Origin: Streptomyces spirodelae
GTDB taxonomy: Bacteria; Actinomycetota; Actinomycetes; Streptomycetales; Streptomycetaceae
Reading direction: 5' to 3'
DNA length: 64,000 nucleotides
Assembly: GCF_017676385.1 (NCBI RefSeq)
Contig: NZ_JAFFZN010000027.1
Span: 1-64,000 of the forward strand
The translations under genes and the position numbers were made by a program. Below, in pieces: positions 8,778-18,502 of this stretch. The notes under the pieces are model-generated. The model did no database searches. It had not been told where the DNA came from and saw nothing but the letters and a program-made list of their open reading frames with translations. Position 1 is the stretch's first letter. Each line of letters opens with the position of its first letter.

Positions 8778-11700
8778 GCGCGGATGGTGCCGTCGAGGCG
8801 GCGTTCGGGGACGCTCGCCGGCAGCTCGCCCCGGAGCCGCTGGGCCGCGTCGGCGAACTGCACGGCCAGTGGGTGACGTCCGGCCAGGTGCAGGATGTGG
8901 CCCGCGGTCAGCAGGGACTGGCCGACGAGGCTCTCCGGGACGCCGACCTCCAGCCCGGTGCGGATGGCGCTACGGATCTTGCGGATGGCCTCGGGGAGCA
9001 GTTCCGGCCCTTCGGAGGCCGTGATGCGGGCGTCCAGTACGCGCATCATGACCTCGAACATCGCAGGCGGGGTGCCGACCGCCGCGCTCTTCTGGGCCTG
9101 CGAGTGGAAATCGCGGGCCCGTTCGATGTCGTCGGCCTCGGTGGCGGCCACCGAGCGGACGAAGACGGCGATCGTCAGCGCATCTCTGACGCCCAGCTGT
9201 TCGGCCTGCTCCATGGCCCGGTCGGCGAGCTTGTCGGCCTGCTCCGTGTCCCCTCGGCGGAACCAGATCTCGGCGATCCGGGCCAGCAGCAGCGGCATCT
9301 CGGTGAAGGCCCCGAGCTCCTGGGCGTAGCGCAAGGCGGTCTCGCACTCGGCGCGGGCATCGTCGTAGCGGCCCTCCTGAAGGGCGACCTCCGCGCGCAG
9401 CCCGCACAGTTGGCTCAGCAGCCACCGGTCGCCGGTGCTCTCGGCCAGGGCTCTGATCTCGGGCAGATCGTCCTTGGCCGCCCGCACCCCGCCGGGCAGG
9501 TCCAGCAGCACGTGGGCCCGGAAGAGCAGGGAGACGGCCAGCTCCCACGGGCCGCCGTACCGTCGGCAGTTGGCGACGGAGACCTCCATCAGGGAGGCCA
9601 CTCCCTTGTTGCCCTCCAGCAGGTAGCTGGTGAAGGGCCAGAGCAGACCGGGGAAGCGTGCGGCGGACGGGCCCGGTTCGCGGAAGGTGCTCAGGAGCTC
9701 CTGGGCGACTGCCCGGTGGTGCGGTTCGGTGAGGAGCTCCTGGCTGTGGTGCTCGGCCAGCAGGAAGTAGTCGAGCAACTGGAACTCCCGGAAGAGCGTC
9801 TCCTGGTCCCAGTCGCGTTCCTGCCGGGTGGGGGGAAGCATCGACAGCACGGCCTTCACCCAGTGCGCGCCTTCGTCGCGGTAGTTGCGCAGCCACCAGA
9901 ACCAGCCGGCCGAGCGGACGAGCGAGACGACCGTCTCCAGGTCTCCGTCGCGGAGCGAACGGTGCAGGGCCGCACGGATGTTGTCGAGGTCGGCCTCGAC
10001 TCGCGGCAGCCAGGAGAGCTGTTCGGCTGAGCGCAGACGGGGTTCGGCCGCGTTGGCGAAGCGGAGGATCTGTGCGCTGTGCCGCGCCTCCGCCGCCTCG
10101 CGGTCGGCCGGGTGTTCGGCTGCGCGTTCGCGGGCGTAGTCGTGGATGGTCTCCAGCATGCGGTAGCGCACGCCGGTGCCGGAGAGCGCGGGCGGCTGGT
10201 CGGCGACGAGGATGGATTTGTCCACGAGCGCGGAGAGGAGGTCGAGTACGTCGTCGGGGTGGATCGATTCCGGTCGGATGCCCGGTGCCTGCGGGGCCTC
10301 GGGTACGCCTGTTGACTCCGGTGTGCGTGTTCGCTCAGGTGCGCCTGTTGACTCCAGTGCGCGTGTTGCCCCCGGTGCGCATGTTGCCCCCGGTGCGCAT
10401 GTTGCCTCCCGTACGTCCGTCGGCGTCTCGCCTGTTGTCTTCGGCGCGTCCCCCGTTCGGGGCCGTTCGGCGCCGTCCGGTGGACCGTCCGCACATACGT
10501 GTTCGGCCGCGGAGAGAGTGCAGCCGCCCGCGAAGACGGACAGCCGGCGTACGACGGTGCGCTCGCGCTCGTCCAGCAGGTCCCACGACCAGTCCACGAC
10601 CGCGCGCAGCGTCTGCTGGCGCGGCAGTACGGTGCGGCTGCCGCTGGTCAGCAGCCGGAAGCGGTCGTCCAGGCGGTCGGCGATCTGCCGCGGGGTGAGC
10701 GAGCGCAGCCGCGCAGCCGCCAACTCGATCGCGAGCGGCAGTCCGTCGAGGCGACGGCAGATCTCCGCGACCGCCTCGGGATCCTCGCTCGTACGGAACC
10801 CGGGGCGTGCGGCGGCGGCGCGATCGGCGAACAGCCGGTGCGCGGGCACGGGTGGCAGCGGCTCAACCGGGCGCACCGTCTCACCCGGCACGCCGAGACG
10901 CTCCCGGCTGGTGGCCAGCACGGTGAGGCCCGGACAGTGCGCCAGCAGCGTCTCGGCGAGGGTCGCCGCGGCGTGGACGACGTGCTCGCAGTTGTCGAGC
11001 ACCAGCAACAGGTCGCGCTGCTCCAGGTGTTCGATCAGCAGCGCCGTGGCGTCTCCGTCGCCGCCCAGCGAGCGGGCGCCCTCGGTGGCGGCCGTGGACA
11101 GGGAGGTCACCCGGCGGCCGAGTGCACTGAGCACGGCGTCCGGGACGGCGGCGGGGTGGTCGAGCGGCGCCAGCTCCACCAGCCAGGTGCCGTCCGGATA
11201 CGGCGTCGGCTCGGTGGCCGCCGCCGTTGCCGCGACCTGTTCTGCCAGCCGGGTCTTGCCCGAGCCACCGGGGCCGATCAACGTGACCAGCCTGGAGGCC
11301 CCCAGGTCGGAGTCGATGGCGGCGATGTCGGTCTCACGCCCGACGAAGCTGGTCAGCCGGGCCCTGAGGTTGCCGCGCCGACCCGCCGGTGCGCTGCCGG
11401 CCTTGGGTCCCCCGGCGCGGTCGACGGAACCGGGTCCGCCCTCGCCCTCGCGGCCGCGGGCCGTCGGACGTGAACCCGTGGGCGCGGCACCGGACTCGGG
11501 CGACGCGGCTCCGGCTCCCGGGGCGGCCCCGACTCCCGGGTCAGCTCCGGCCCCCGGGGCTTCGACATCGGACACGGCGGCGTCCGCTGTGCCGGCACCC
11601 GCAGCGGCGGCCCCCGCAGTGCCGGCACCCGCAGTGCCGGCACCCGCAGCGGCGGCATCCCGGGTGGGAGCGTCCGCCCGGCGGGCCGCCGAAGCCTCCT

Positions 11701-12619
11701 GCCTTCCGGAGGGCGTCGTCCACGTACCGGGGGACATCGCCGAACCGTCGGGCGACGACGTCGGCGCGGCGGCACGCGGGGAGGCCGCGGAACCTTCGAC
11801 GGCATCCCGTGAGACGGCGCCGAGCTCAGCCCTGCCTGCTCCGCCCGCCCCGCCGGTCCGGTCGTCGTTCGGCACTCCGGCGGCCAGCAGCTCGGTGTGG
11901 AGCGTGCGCAGTTCGGGCCCCGGATCGGCACCGAGGCGGGCGGCTATGCCCCGGCGTACGGACTCGTAGGCGGCCAGCGCCTCAGCGGTGCGGCCGCTGT
12001 CGTGCAGGGCGCGCAGATACAGCGTCTGGAGCGGTTCGTCGAGCGGGTGTTCGGGAGCCAGTTCGCGCAGTTCCGGCAGTACCCGCGCAGCCCGGCCCAG
12101 CGCCAGGTCGGCGGTGAGGCGGCGCTGGAGCACGGTGTGCCGCAGCGCTTCGGCGCGGGCGGCGGCGGGCGTGCGGCCCGGCAGGTCGGCGAGGGCGGGG
12201 CCGCGCCAGAGCGCGAGGCCCTCGCGGAGCACGGTGGCAGCCCGTTCGGGGTCACCCTCCTCCAGTGCGCGCTCACCCTCGGCGGCCAGGTGTTCGAATC
12301 GGATCAGATCGACCTCGTCGCGCTCCGGGTCGATCCGCAGCCGGTAGCCACCGTGCAGCGACTCGACGGCGTCCTTGCCCAGGACCCTGCGCAGCCTCGC
12401 CACGAGCGCCTGGAGCGCGGCCGGCGCGTTCTCCGGCATGGCGCCGTGCTCCGCGTCCGCCCACACGTCCTCGATCAGCGCGTCCGAGGGCATGGGCGCG
12501 CGGTTGCGCACGTGCAGCGCGAGCGCGGCGAACAGCGCGCGCAGCCGCTGCCCGCCCAGCGGGAGCGGCTGCCCTGCCTCGTCGCGGGCCTCGCTCGCCC
12601 CCAGGATCAGATACCGCAC
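8618..12619 (-). CDS. AfsR/SARP-like STAND regulator (BTAD + NB-ARC + TPR)
   Basis: A 1333-residue regulator. The N-terminus (15-95) is an OmpR-like winged helix, followed by a bacterial transcriptional activation domain to about 245 (DEVDLIRFEHLAAEGERALEE, then AALHDSGRTAEALAAYESVR). A low-complexity Ala/Gly/Thr/Pro linker covers 250-425. The NTPase has P-loop LIGPGGSGKTRL near 448 and Walker B LLLVLDNCEHV near 540. About 850-1300 are helical TPR-like repeats (e.g. ARAECETALRYAQELGAFTEM). Such proteins activate antibiotic clusters or primary targets after sensing ATP and a ligand or phosphorylation. GTG start with an upstream AAAGGGA. It lies downstream of the AsnB-like gene on the same strand, 180 bp away. 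Its target is not visible here. Confidence 0.88.
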   Translation of the reverse strand: MRYLILGASEARDEAGQPLPLGGQRLRALFAALALHVRNRAPMPSDALIEDVWADAEHGAMPENAPAALQALVARLRRVLGKDAVESLHGGYRLRIDPERDEVDLIRFEHLAAEGERALEEGDPERAATVLREGLALWRGPALADLPGRTPAAARAEALRHTVLQRRLTADLALGRAARVLPELRELAPEHPLDEPLQTLYLRALHDSGRTAEALAAYESVRRGIAARLGADPGPELRTLHTELLAAGVPNDDRTGGAGGAGRAELGAVSRDAVEGSAASPRAAAPTSSPDGSAMSPGTWTTPSGRQEASAARRADAPTRDAAAAGAGTAGAGTAGAAAAGAGTADAAVSDVEAPGAGADPGVGAAPGAGAASPESGAAPTGSRPTARGREGEGGPGSVDRAGGPKAGSAPAGRRGNLRARLTSFVGRETDIAAIDSDLGASRLVTLIGPGGSGKTRLAEQVAATAAATEPTPYPDGTWLVELAPLDHPAAVPDAVLSALGRRVTSLSTAATEGARSLGGDGDATALLIEHLEQRDLLLVLDNCEHVVHAAATLAETLLAHCPGLTVLATSRERLGVPGETVRPVEPLPPVPAHRLFADRAAAARPGFRTSEDPEAVAEICRRLDGLPLAIELAAARLRSLTPRQIADRLDDRFRLLTSGSRTVLPRQQTLRAVVDWSWDLLDERERTVVRRLSVFAGGCTLSAAEHVCADGPPDGAERPRTGDAPKTTGETPTDVREATCAPGATCAPGATRALESTGAPERTRTPESTGVPEAPQAPGIRPESIHPDDVLDLLSALVDKSILVADQPPALSGTGVRYRMLETIHDYARERAAEHPADREAAEARHSAQILRFANAAEPRLRSAEQLSWLPRVEADLDNIRAALHRSLRDGDLETVVSLVRSAGWFWWLRNYRDEGAHWVKAVLSMLPPTRQERDWDQETLFREFQLLDYFLLAEHHSQELLTEPHHRAVAQELLSTFREPGPSAARFPGLLWPFTSYLLEGNKGVASLMEVSVANCRRYGGPWELAVSLLFRAHVLLDLPGGVRAAKDDLPEIRALAESTGDRWLLSQLCGLRAEVALQEGRYDDARAECETALRYAQELGAFTEMPLLLARIAEIWFRRGDTEQADKLADRAMEQAEQLGVRDALTIAVFVRSVAATEADDIERARDFHSQAQKSAAVGTPPAMFEVMMRVLDARITASEGPELLPEAIRKIRSAIRTGLEVGVPESLVGQSLLTAGHILHLAGRHPLAVQFADAAQRLRGELPASVPERRLDGTIRAYSDPSAAGPAGPADPAGRPLLTGAEAVERLDELCAQFAIETSTEETAPVREA

Positions 12620-12799
12620 AGGCCCATTGTCCCTTTCGGCGCCGACAGTGCCGGATGCTTTTCCGGCGCCCGCACCGCGGTCCGACCGGCCGGACCGCCG
12701 ACCGGACCGTCGGCCGGACCCGCCGACCGGACCGCGAACCCTCCCCGCTCACACCCCCCTACGCACCCGGTCATCCATCGGTCATCACCCAGTGACCGG

Positions 12800-15328
12800 T
12801 CATCCACGGGTCGGCGGAAGCATCCGTTCGTAGCGGGCGTCGGGGTGTACGCCTGCCGAGGCGGCGCGGTGGCGTGGTGCGGAGGAGCCGGTCCAGCAGG
12901 TGCCGCGCCGGGCCAGCAGGCGACTCAGCCACAGCTCCATGGAGACCAGGTCGGCGATGCCCTCCACGGGCAGCTGTTCGCCTCGGGCCACCCGCTGGAC
13001 GGCCTGGCGCACCACGCGGGCCTCCACCAGTCCGGCCTCGGCCAGCAGCGGCGCCCGGAAGAGCTCCAGCAGCTGGTCGGCGGCCAGCCGGACGCCCGCG
13101 CGGAGGGCGGCGTAGTGCGTGGCGTGGGTCGGGGCGCCCCAGCCGGGCGGGAGTTCGTGGACGCCGGCGCCCGCGAGTGCGGCGCGCAGTATGGAGGCGC
13201 GCGCTCCAGGGCGTACGCGCAGGGCCTCGGGCAGTTCACGGGCCGCTCGGACAACCTGGTTGTCGAAATAGGGGGCGTGCAGGCGCTGATTACGGATCTC
13301 GGCCGCCTGTTCGAGCACCCGGTGGTCGGCGGCGGCCCTGGCGAGGGCCGCCCTGGCGCGTCGTTCGCCGGGGCGCTCGATGGACGGCCGGGCCTGCGCG
13401 GCGGCCTCCAGCCGCAGCGAGACCTCCGCCAGCGCCTCGCCCGTCAGCCAGCGCGCCGCCGGTCCTGGCCGGCACCAGGTGAGCGCGGCGACCGAGGCGT
13501 CCACCGCGCTCTCGCCGCCCTCCGGGTACGGGGCGAAGGCGGCGGCCGTGAATCCGCTGTCGCGGAGCTGCGCGGCCGTCTCCACCACCCCGTCGCGGTA
13601 GGGCGTACGGGCCAGCCTGCGCGCCGCCCGGTAGATGGTGACGGGCACCAGCAGCGAGCGGCCGGTGGCCTGACCCGCCGTCTGCCCCTCGGCGCGGGCG
13701 AGCGCGGCGACGGGCCGCACCAGGTGGCGGCGGCGCCGGTCCAGCAGCAGATCGGCGAGGCGGGCGGGGTGCGCGTCGACGACCTGGCGGGCGCCCGCGC
13801 CCAGGAAGTGATCGGCGCTGCCTGCCGAGAGCCGGTACCGGTGTCGCTCGGCGGTCACCAGACAGGGGCCTGGCTCGTCGGTGAGGGGCCCGTTCGCCAG
13901 GTCGGCGTAGGGCAGTGTCTCCTCGCCGCCGGTCACCACGACGTGGCGCAGCCGCGGGTTCCCCGCGATGGCGTGCGCGCGCTCCAGTTCGGCGAGGTGG
14001 CCATCGGTGCCCGCGTGCTGGTGCGCGCCTGCCCCTGCGCCCTGGTGACCCGCCCCGCGCTGCCCCTCCGTACCGCCCAGGGTGAGGTCGTTGAAGGTGA
14101 CCGCCAGCAGTCGCTCGCCCGCGGCGGCGGCGCCCGAGCCGAAGACGGTGCCGGGCGTGCCGGGGAGCCCTGCGGCGAGGAGGGCGAGGGTGCCGGAGGC
14201 GGGCCCGCCGGACAGGTCGGCGCCGACGCCGGGCGCCGGGCCGCCGCGAGCACGTTGCCGGTCGGCCGGACCCATGCCGGGCACCGGGCCCGGATCGCGT
14301 ACCGCGCCTGCGTCGACGTCCCGTTCGGCCGCGTGACGGGGCGCGGTGAGCCGGGCCCGTACGGCGTCCACGAGCGCGTCCCGTACGCCTGCGACGGCCG
14401 CCTCCGGGTCCGCGGGTGGGGCGCCGACGACGAGCGAGCCGGACGACTCGTAGCTGGTGACCTCCCGGCTGCCGCCGTCCCGCACGATCAGCGCGTGACC
14501 CGGCGGCACCCGCCGCACTCCGCGGTAGGGGGTGCCGTCGCCCAGCGCTTCGGGCGCGTCCGGGCAGGCCAGCAGCGCGGCCAGGTGCCCGAAGTCCAGT
14601 TCGGCCTCGATGAGATCGGCCAGCGGCAGCGCGGCCGTCGCATAGGCGGTGCCGCCGGCCCACGGGACGTGGAAGACCGGGCGGGCCCCGGCGAGGTCGG
14701 CGGCGACGGTGATACGGCGGCCCACGCAGGCCACGGCGGTGTAGCTGCCGGGCCATGCGGTCAGGTGGCGAAACGCTCCTCCACGCGCGGCGACCAGTCC
14801 GAGGCGGAGCTCCTCGTCGGTGGCGCCGCAGCAGCCGAGGACCGCGAGCCGGTTGCCCGGCTGGGCCTCGACGACGCGGATCTCGTCGGGCCGCCAGTCC
14901 CCGACGGCCCACAGCGGGTCGGAGCCGCCCCAGAGCACCTGTGCCCCGACGGGTTGGAGGAGGCCGTCACCCCCGTCGGGGATGTGCGCGGTGTGCGGGG
15001 CATGCCCGAAGGGGCCGTACGAGTCGTAGGGGTCATGGGAGCCGTGGGGGGTGCGGGAGCCGTGGGGGGCGTGAGAGCCGTCGAGGTCGTGGGTGCTGTA
15101 CGAGTCGCGGGGGTCGTAAGGGCCGTGCGGGTCGTACGCGCCATGGGTGCCATAGGTGCCATAGGTGCCATGGGTGCCATGGGTGCCATGGGTGCCATGG
15201 GCGCCGTACGGCGGGGGTGAACCGGCAGCCGTGCGGCCCGGGTTACCGGTGGCGGAAGTGGTGCGGGTGGCTCCACGGCGTGCTGCCGGCGTTGCCGCGG
15301 CGCTGCTCCACCCCACCAACCAACGCAT
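12800..15328 (-). CDS. Orphan asparagine synthase-like protein (lasso-cyclase-like)
   Basis: An 842-residue relative of AsnB and lasso-peptide isopeptide cyclases. The ATG giving MRWLVGWSS follows AAGGCAGG; upstream frame is noise. Residue 2 is Arg rather than the catalytic Cys, so no glutaminase is expected. An insertion of about 65 residues of Gly-Thr-His and Asp/Pro/His/Tyr repeats (about 40-110) splits the start from the Ntn fold (VGDWRPDEIRVVEAQPG, ADLAGARPVFH). The synthetase PP-loop, normally SGGxDS, reads LSGGPASG near residue 371, lacking the Asp. The helical C-terminus (RNQRLHAPYFDNQVVRAA) is family-typical. No precursor peptide, RRE or leader protease is nearby. Synteny suggests a conserved Streptomyces orphan of unknown role. 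Confidence 0.8.
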   Translation of the reverse strand: MRWLVGWSSAAATPAARRGATRTTSATGNPGRTAAGSPPPYGAHGTHGTHGTHGTYGTYGTHGAYDPHGPYDPRDSYSTHDLDGSHAPHGSRTPHGSHDPYDSYGPFGHAPHTAHIPDGGDGLLQPVGAQVLWGGSDPLWAVGDWRPDEIRVVEAQPGNRLAVLGCCGATDEELRLGLVAARGGAFRHLTAWPGSYTAVACVGRRITVAADLAGARPVFHVPWAGGTAYATAALPLADLIEAELDFGHLAALLACPDAPEALGDGTPYRGVRRVPPGHALIVRDGGSREVTSYESSGSLVVGAPPADPEAAVAGVRDALVDAVRARLTAPRHAAERDVDAGAVRDPGPVPGMGPADRQRARGGPAPGVGADLSGGPASGTLALLAAGLPGTPGTVFGSGAAAAGERLLAVTFNDLTLGGTEGQRGAGHQGAGAGAHQHAGTDGHLAELERAHAIAGNPRLRHVVVTGGEETLPYADLANGPLTDEPGPCLVTAERHRYRLSAGSADHFLGAGARQVVDAHPARLADLLLDRRRRHLVRPVAALARAEGQTAGQATGRSLLVPVTIYRAARRLARTPYRDGVVETAAQLRDSGFTAAAFAPYPEGGESAVDASVAALTWCRPGPAARWLTGEALAEVSLRLEAAAQARPSIERPGERRARAALARAAADHRVLEQAAEIRNQRLHAPYFDNQVVRAARELPEALRVRPGARASILRAALAGAGVHELPPGWGAPTHATHYAALRAGVRLAADQLLELFRAPLLAEAGLVEARVVRQAVQRVARGEQLPVEGIADLVSMELWLSRLLARRGTCWTGSSAPRHRAASAGVHPDARYERMLPPTRG
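15142..15204. repeat. 9-bp tandem repeat encoding Gly-Thr-His/Tyr units
   Basis: Seven head-to-tail copies of CATGGGTGC or CATAGGTGC, the last changed to CATGGGCGC. The period is a multiple of three, so copy-number change would lengthen or shorten the insertion in the AsnB-like protein without a frameshift. Confidence 0.9.
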
Positions 15329-16841
15329 CGCCGCCTGCCTTCGCGTCACTCCGCCGCTGTCTGCCGCACCGCGCGGGCGCCCGGGCTGCGGGTGTCTGCC
15401 ACCCCGGAAACCGCCGCCGTTGCGGCTATGGTGCCACGAGAGTGGCGCACAAGAGGCGTGCAAGGGGCGCATACCTCGACGCGGTACGCCGCCCCTCGCG
15501 CACCGCCCAGCGCCCCGGCGGGGCCGCGGAGTTACCCCTGAGTTGCCCGGCGGCCGCCCGGACGGGCAGCGGCATATACCCCCGGCGACGGCACCCGGCA
15601 CAGCACAGGCGACCGATGTCATTCGGCCAAATATGCGCGCCCTCCGCACCGCGGTGACGGTCTTCTTGACGCCCCGCCACGCAACATCGAACAGGCGGCG
15701 TACCGAAGGCAACCGGGGCGAGCGCGACACCCGGGGATGATCCGCGCGGGACGTGCACGCGGGGCGCGCGGCCCCGTCGCACACGCGGGGCACGGAAGCA
15801 TGGGCGGGGGCACGCGGCAAGCGGTGTTCCGGACGCGGCGGACCACGGCCGTACGCGGAGGGACCGGCCCGGTCCGACCGTCTCGGACCGTCTCCGGTGG
15901 CCACCGGCCGGGCGCAGCCGGGGCGCCGCCCGGGGCCCGTACGGGGGCAGCGGCAGGGCGGCACACCCCGTCCCGGACACCACCGGACGACACCGGAAGC
16001 GAGCGCCGCGCTCGGCCCTCGCCGACGCTCCGTTCTTCACGTGAGAGCTCCGGAAGCGCGCCCCGGCGAGGCATCTCCCCGCGCGGATCGCACCGCCAGC
16101 CGCCCCGCGCCCGACGTCGGAAGCACTCGGCCGGCCGCTCGACGCTCGGCCGTATTACTGAGGGAAACCCCACGTCAATCCGGTGTCCGCGTCCGCTCAG
16201 GCGCCTCGCGGTCGCCGTGCGAACGCCCGCCTGGTGCCTACCGGGGCACGCGCACCGACCCGCGGTCGGCGCGGCTGCGGCGGCGCCCGGCCGCGCACCC
16301 GCCATACGAACTCCGGGCGGGGCGTGCCCCCCTCGGCACCGCTTACGGCCCCGCCCGTCGAACGCTGTTCCCTCCCCGCCCCGTTGCCGGGCCGGGAGGG
16401 CCTTGCGCACCTCCCGGCCCGGACCGCCGTCCGCGGGGAATGAGACGGCGGTGTCCCCCAGCCCACTGACCCATGTGCAGCGGGCCTGACCCACGCAACA
16501 CCCATCGAAGCGCTCCCCCCTTCGTGTCGGGCAGGCGCATGCATGGGCGCACGGCCACACACCAGGTGCACATCTCCGGGCGCCGACGATCTCGTACGTC
16601 CCGCGGACGGCGCGCATGATTCCGGCCGCCTCGCGCGGGGCAGTATGGGGGTGGCACGTGACCCCCGCACGTACACGCGTACGGACATAGATCTCGCCAT
16701 CCGGCATGACGCCTCTTAACGGTCGGGATTCGGCGAACTACGCTGTGTTCGCAGTGCTTTCCGCGCCGCGCAGTGCGCAGTGACGGGAGGGGGCCCCGCG
16801 CCAGAGCCGCGGGGCGGTCGTCGGTGTGGTCAGGGGTGCGC
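15329..16841. other. 1.5-kb stretch without a convincing gene
   Basis: Several long open frames exist on both strands, but they encode Arg/Pro/Gly-rich products, overlap one another and match no family, as expected by chance at this GC. I see no tRNA, repeat array or mobile element. It must carry the AsnB-like promoter (minus) and the NsdA-like promoter (plus). The composition changes toward CGCGGGGC-rich runs around 15.7-16.1 kb. A regulatory RNA or lost gene cannot be excluded. Confidence 0.5.
16716..16744 (+). promoter_or_regulatory. Candidate sigma-HrdB-like promoter of the NsdA-like gene
   Basis: TTAACG (16716-16721) and TACGCT (16739-16744) are separated by 17 bp and lie about 100 bp before the start codon. 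The spacing and hexamers fit the housekeeping consensus reasonably. Confidence 0.5.
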
Positions 16842-18374
16842 ATGTCCAGGGAGTCACGCGGGCCGAATGAGAAGCTCGGCACCGTCCTCGCCCTCGCAGG
16901 AATCAGCAACGCCGGACTCGCCCGACGGGTCAACGATCTGGGGGCCCAACGCGGCCTCACTCTTCGGTACGACAAGACGTCGGTGGCCCGCTGGGTGTCG
17001 AAGGGGATGGTGCCGCAAGGTGCGGCGCCCCACCTCATCGCGGCGGCGATCGGCAGCAAGCTCGGCCGTCCGGTGCCGCTGCACGAGATCGGCCTCGCGG
17101 ACGCCGATCCGACCCCCGAGGTCGGGCTGGCCTTCCCGCGTGACGTGGGAGCCGCCGTCAAATCGGCCACCGACCTCTACCGTCTCGATCTGGCCGGGCG
17201 GCGCGGCGGCGGCAGCATCTGGCAGTCCCTGGCCGGCTCGTTCGCCGTCAGCGCGTACGCAACTCCCGCCTCGCGCTGGCTCATAACCCCGGCCGACAGC
17301 TCGGTCGCGCGCCACGTCGAGTATCTGGAGGGGGCGAACCCGTCGGCCGACGGGGCCAGAGCGGACGCCACCGACAGCCTCACGGCTCTCGCCGAGGGGC
17401 GGCTGCGCGAGGCGCGTGACGGCCGGGACGGCGATGCCGACGGGGCCGGCACCCCACTGCGCGTCGGCCACACCGACGTGGCGAAACTGCGCGAGGCCGC
17501 CGACGAAGCGCGCCGCTGGGACTCCAAGTACGGCGGCGGGGACTGGCGTTCGTCCATGGTTCCCGAGTGTCTGCGGGTGGACGCCGCACCGTTGCTGCTG
17601 GGCGCCTACACCGACGAGGTCGGCCGCTCCCTCTTCGGCGCCACCGCCGAACTGACCAGGCTCGCCGGGTGGATGGCGTTCGACACCGGCCAGCAGGAGG
17701 CCGCACAGCGGTACTACATCCAGGCGCTCCGGCTCGCCCGCGCGGCGGCCGACGTCCCGCTGGGCGGCTATGTGCTCGCCTCCATGTCCCTGCAGGCCAC
17801 CTACCGGGGCTTCGCCGACGAGGGCGTCGATCTCGCGCAGGCGGCACTGGAGCGCAACCGGGGCCTGGCCACCGCCCGGACCATGAGCTTCTTCCAGCTG
17901 GTCGAGGCCCGCGCCCACGCCAAGGCGAACGACGCACAGGCGTGCGCCACCGCGCTGTCGGCCGCCGAGAGCTGGCTGGAGCGCTCGCGGGAGGGCGACG
18001 CCGACCCCTCCTGGCTCGACTTCTACTCCTACGACCGGCTCGCCGCCGACGCGGCCGAGTGCTACCGCGATCTGAAGGCGCCGCGTCAGGTGCGGCGGTT
18101 CACCGAGAAGGCGCTCTCCCAGCCGAAGGAGGAGTTCGTCCGCTCGCACGGGCTGCGGCTCGTCGTCTCCGCCGTCGCCGAACTGGAGTCGGGCAACCTG
18201 GACGCGGCCTGCGCCGCCGGGGTGCGCGCCGTGGAGGTCGCTGGGCGTATCTCCTCCGCACGCACCACGGAGTACGTCCGCGATCTGCTGCACCGCCTGG
18301 AGCCCTACGGGGACGAGCCCCGCGTCGCCGAGCTGCGCGAGCGGGCCAGGCCGCTGCTGATGGCCCCGGCGTGA
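16842..18374 (+). CDS. NsdA-like TPR regulator (sporulation-associated)
   Basis: A 510-residue soluble regulator. The start MSRESRGPNEKLG follows CAGGGG and matches the S. coelicolor SCO4114 sporulation-associated protein as I recall it. Residues about 10-70 form a helix-turn-helix-like region (AGLARRVNDLGAQRGLTLRY, TSVARWVSKGMVPQG). The remainder is helical with TPR-like pairs (QQEAAQRYYIQALRLARAA, GVDLAQAALERNRGLA). The family includes NsdA, which represses antibiotic production and sporulation in S. coelicolor. Whether this member is repressive is not shown. A promoter candidate lies at 16716. It is followed by repeats and then lhgO. Confidence 0.78.
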   Translation: MSRESRGPNEKLGTVLALAGISNAGLARRVNDLGAQRGLTLRYDKTSVARWVSKGMVPQGAAPHLIAAAIGSKLGRPVPLHEIGLADADPTPEVGLAFPRDVGAAVKSATDLYRLDLAGRRGGGSIWQSLAGSFAVSAYATPASRWLITPADSSVARHVEYLEGANPSADGARADATDSLTALAEGRLREARDGRDGDADGAGTPLRVGHTDVAKLREAADEARRWDSKYGGGDWRSSMVPECLRVDAAPLLLGAYTDEVGRSLFGATAELTRLAGWMAFDTGQQEAAQRYYIQALRLARAAADVPLGGYVLASMSLQATYRGFADEGVDLAQAALERNRGLATARTMSFFQLVEARAHAKANDAQACATALSAAESWLERSREGDADPSWLDFYSYDRLAADAAECYRDLKAPRQVRRFTEKALSQPKEEFVRSHGLRLVVSAVAELESGNLDAACAAGVRAVEVAGRISSARTTEYVRDLLHRLEPYGDEPRVAELRERARPLLMAPA

Positions 18375-18409
18375 AGCGGCTGACGTGAGGGGATGAGGCT
18401 GATGTGAGG

Positions 18410-18479
18410 GAAGCGTCTGAGTGGGGAGGCTTCTGAACAGGAAGCTTCTGAATGGGAGGCTTCTGCGTAGGGGCTTCTG
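18410..18479. repeat. Five tandem ~15-bp repeats
   Basis: GAAGCGTCTG, GAGGCTTCTG, GAAGCTTCTG, GAGGCTTCTG and GGGGCTTCTG start at 18410, 18426, 18441, 18456 and 18470, each followed by a short G/A-rich spacer. The array fills the gap between the NsdA-like and lhgO genes. It could be a multi-site operator or a simple minisatellite. Confidence 0.8.
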
Positions 18480-18502
18480 GGGCGAGGAGGCGGAGGCAGT
18501 TC

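Noticed and set aside
15619..16707. Long minus-strand frame of about 360 codons in the gene-poor region
   Set aside because: Arg/Gly/Pro/Cys-rich product with no family pattern, overlapped by equally long frames on the other strand; typical chance frame at very high GC.
12800..16841. Lasso-peptide cluster around the AsnB-like gene
   Set aside because: No precursor with a leader Tyr-Pro-Leu-Gly pattern, no RRE protein and no transglutaminase-like leader protease were found within the flanking 10 kb.
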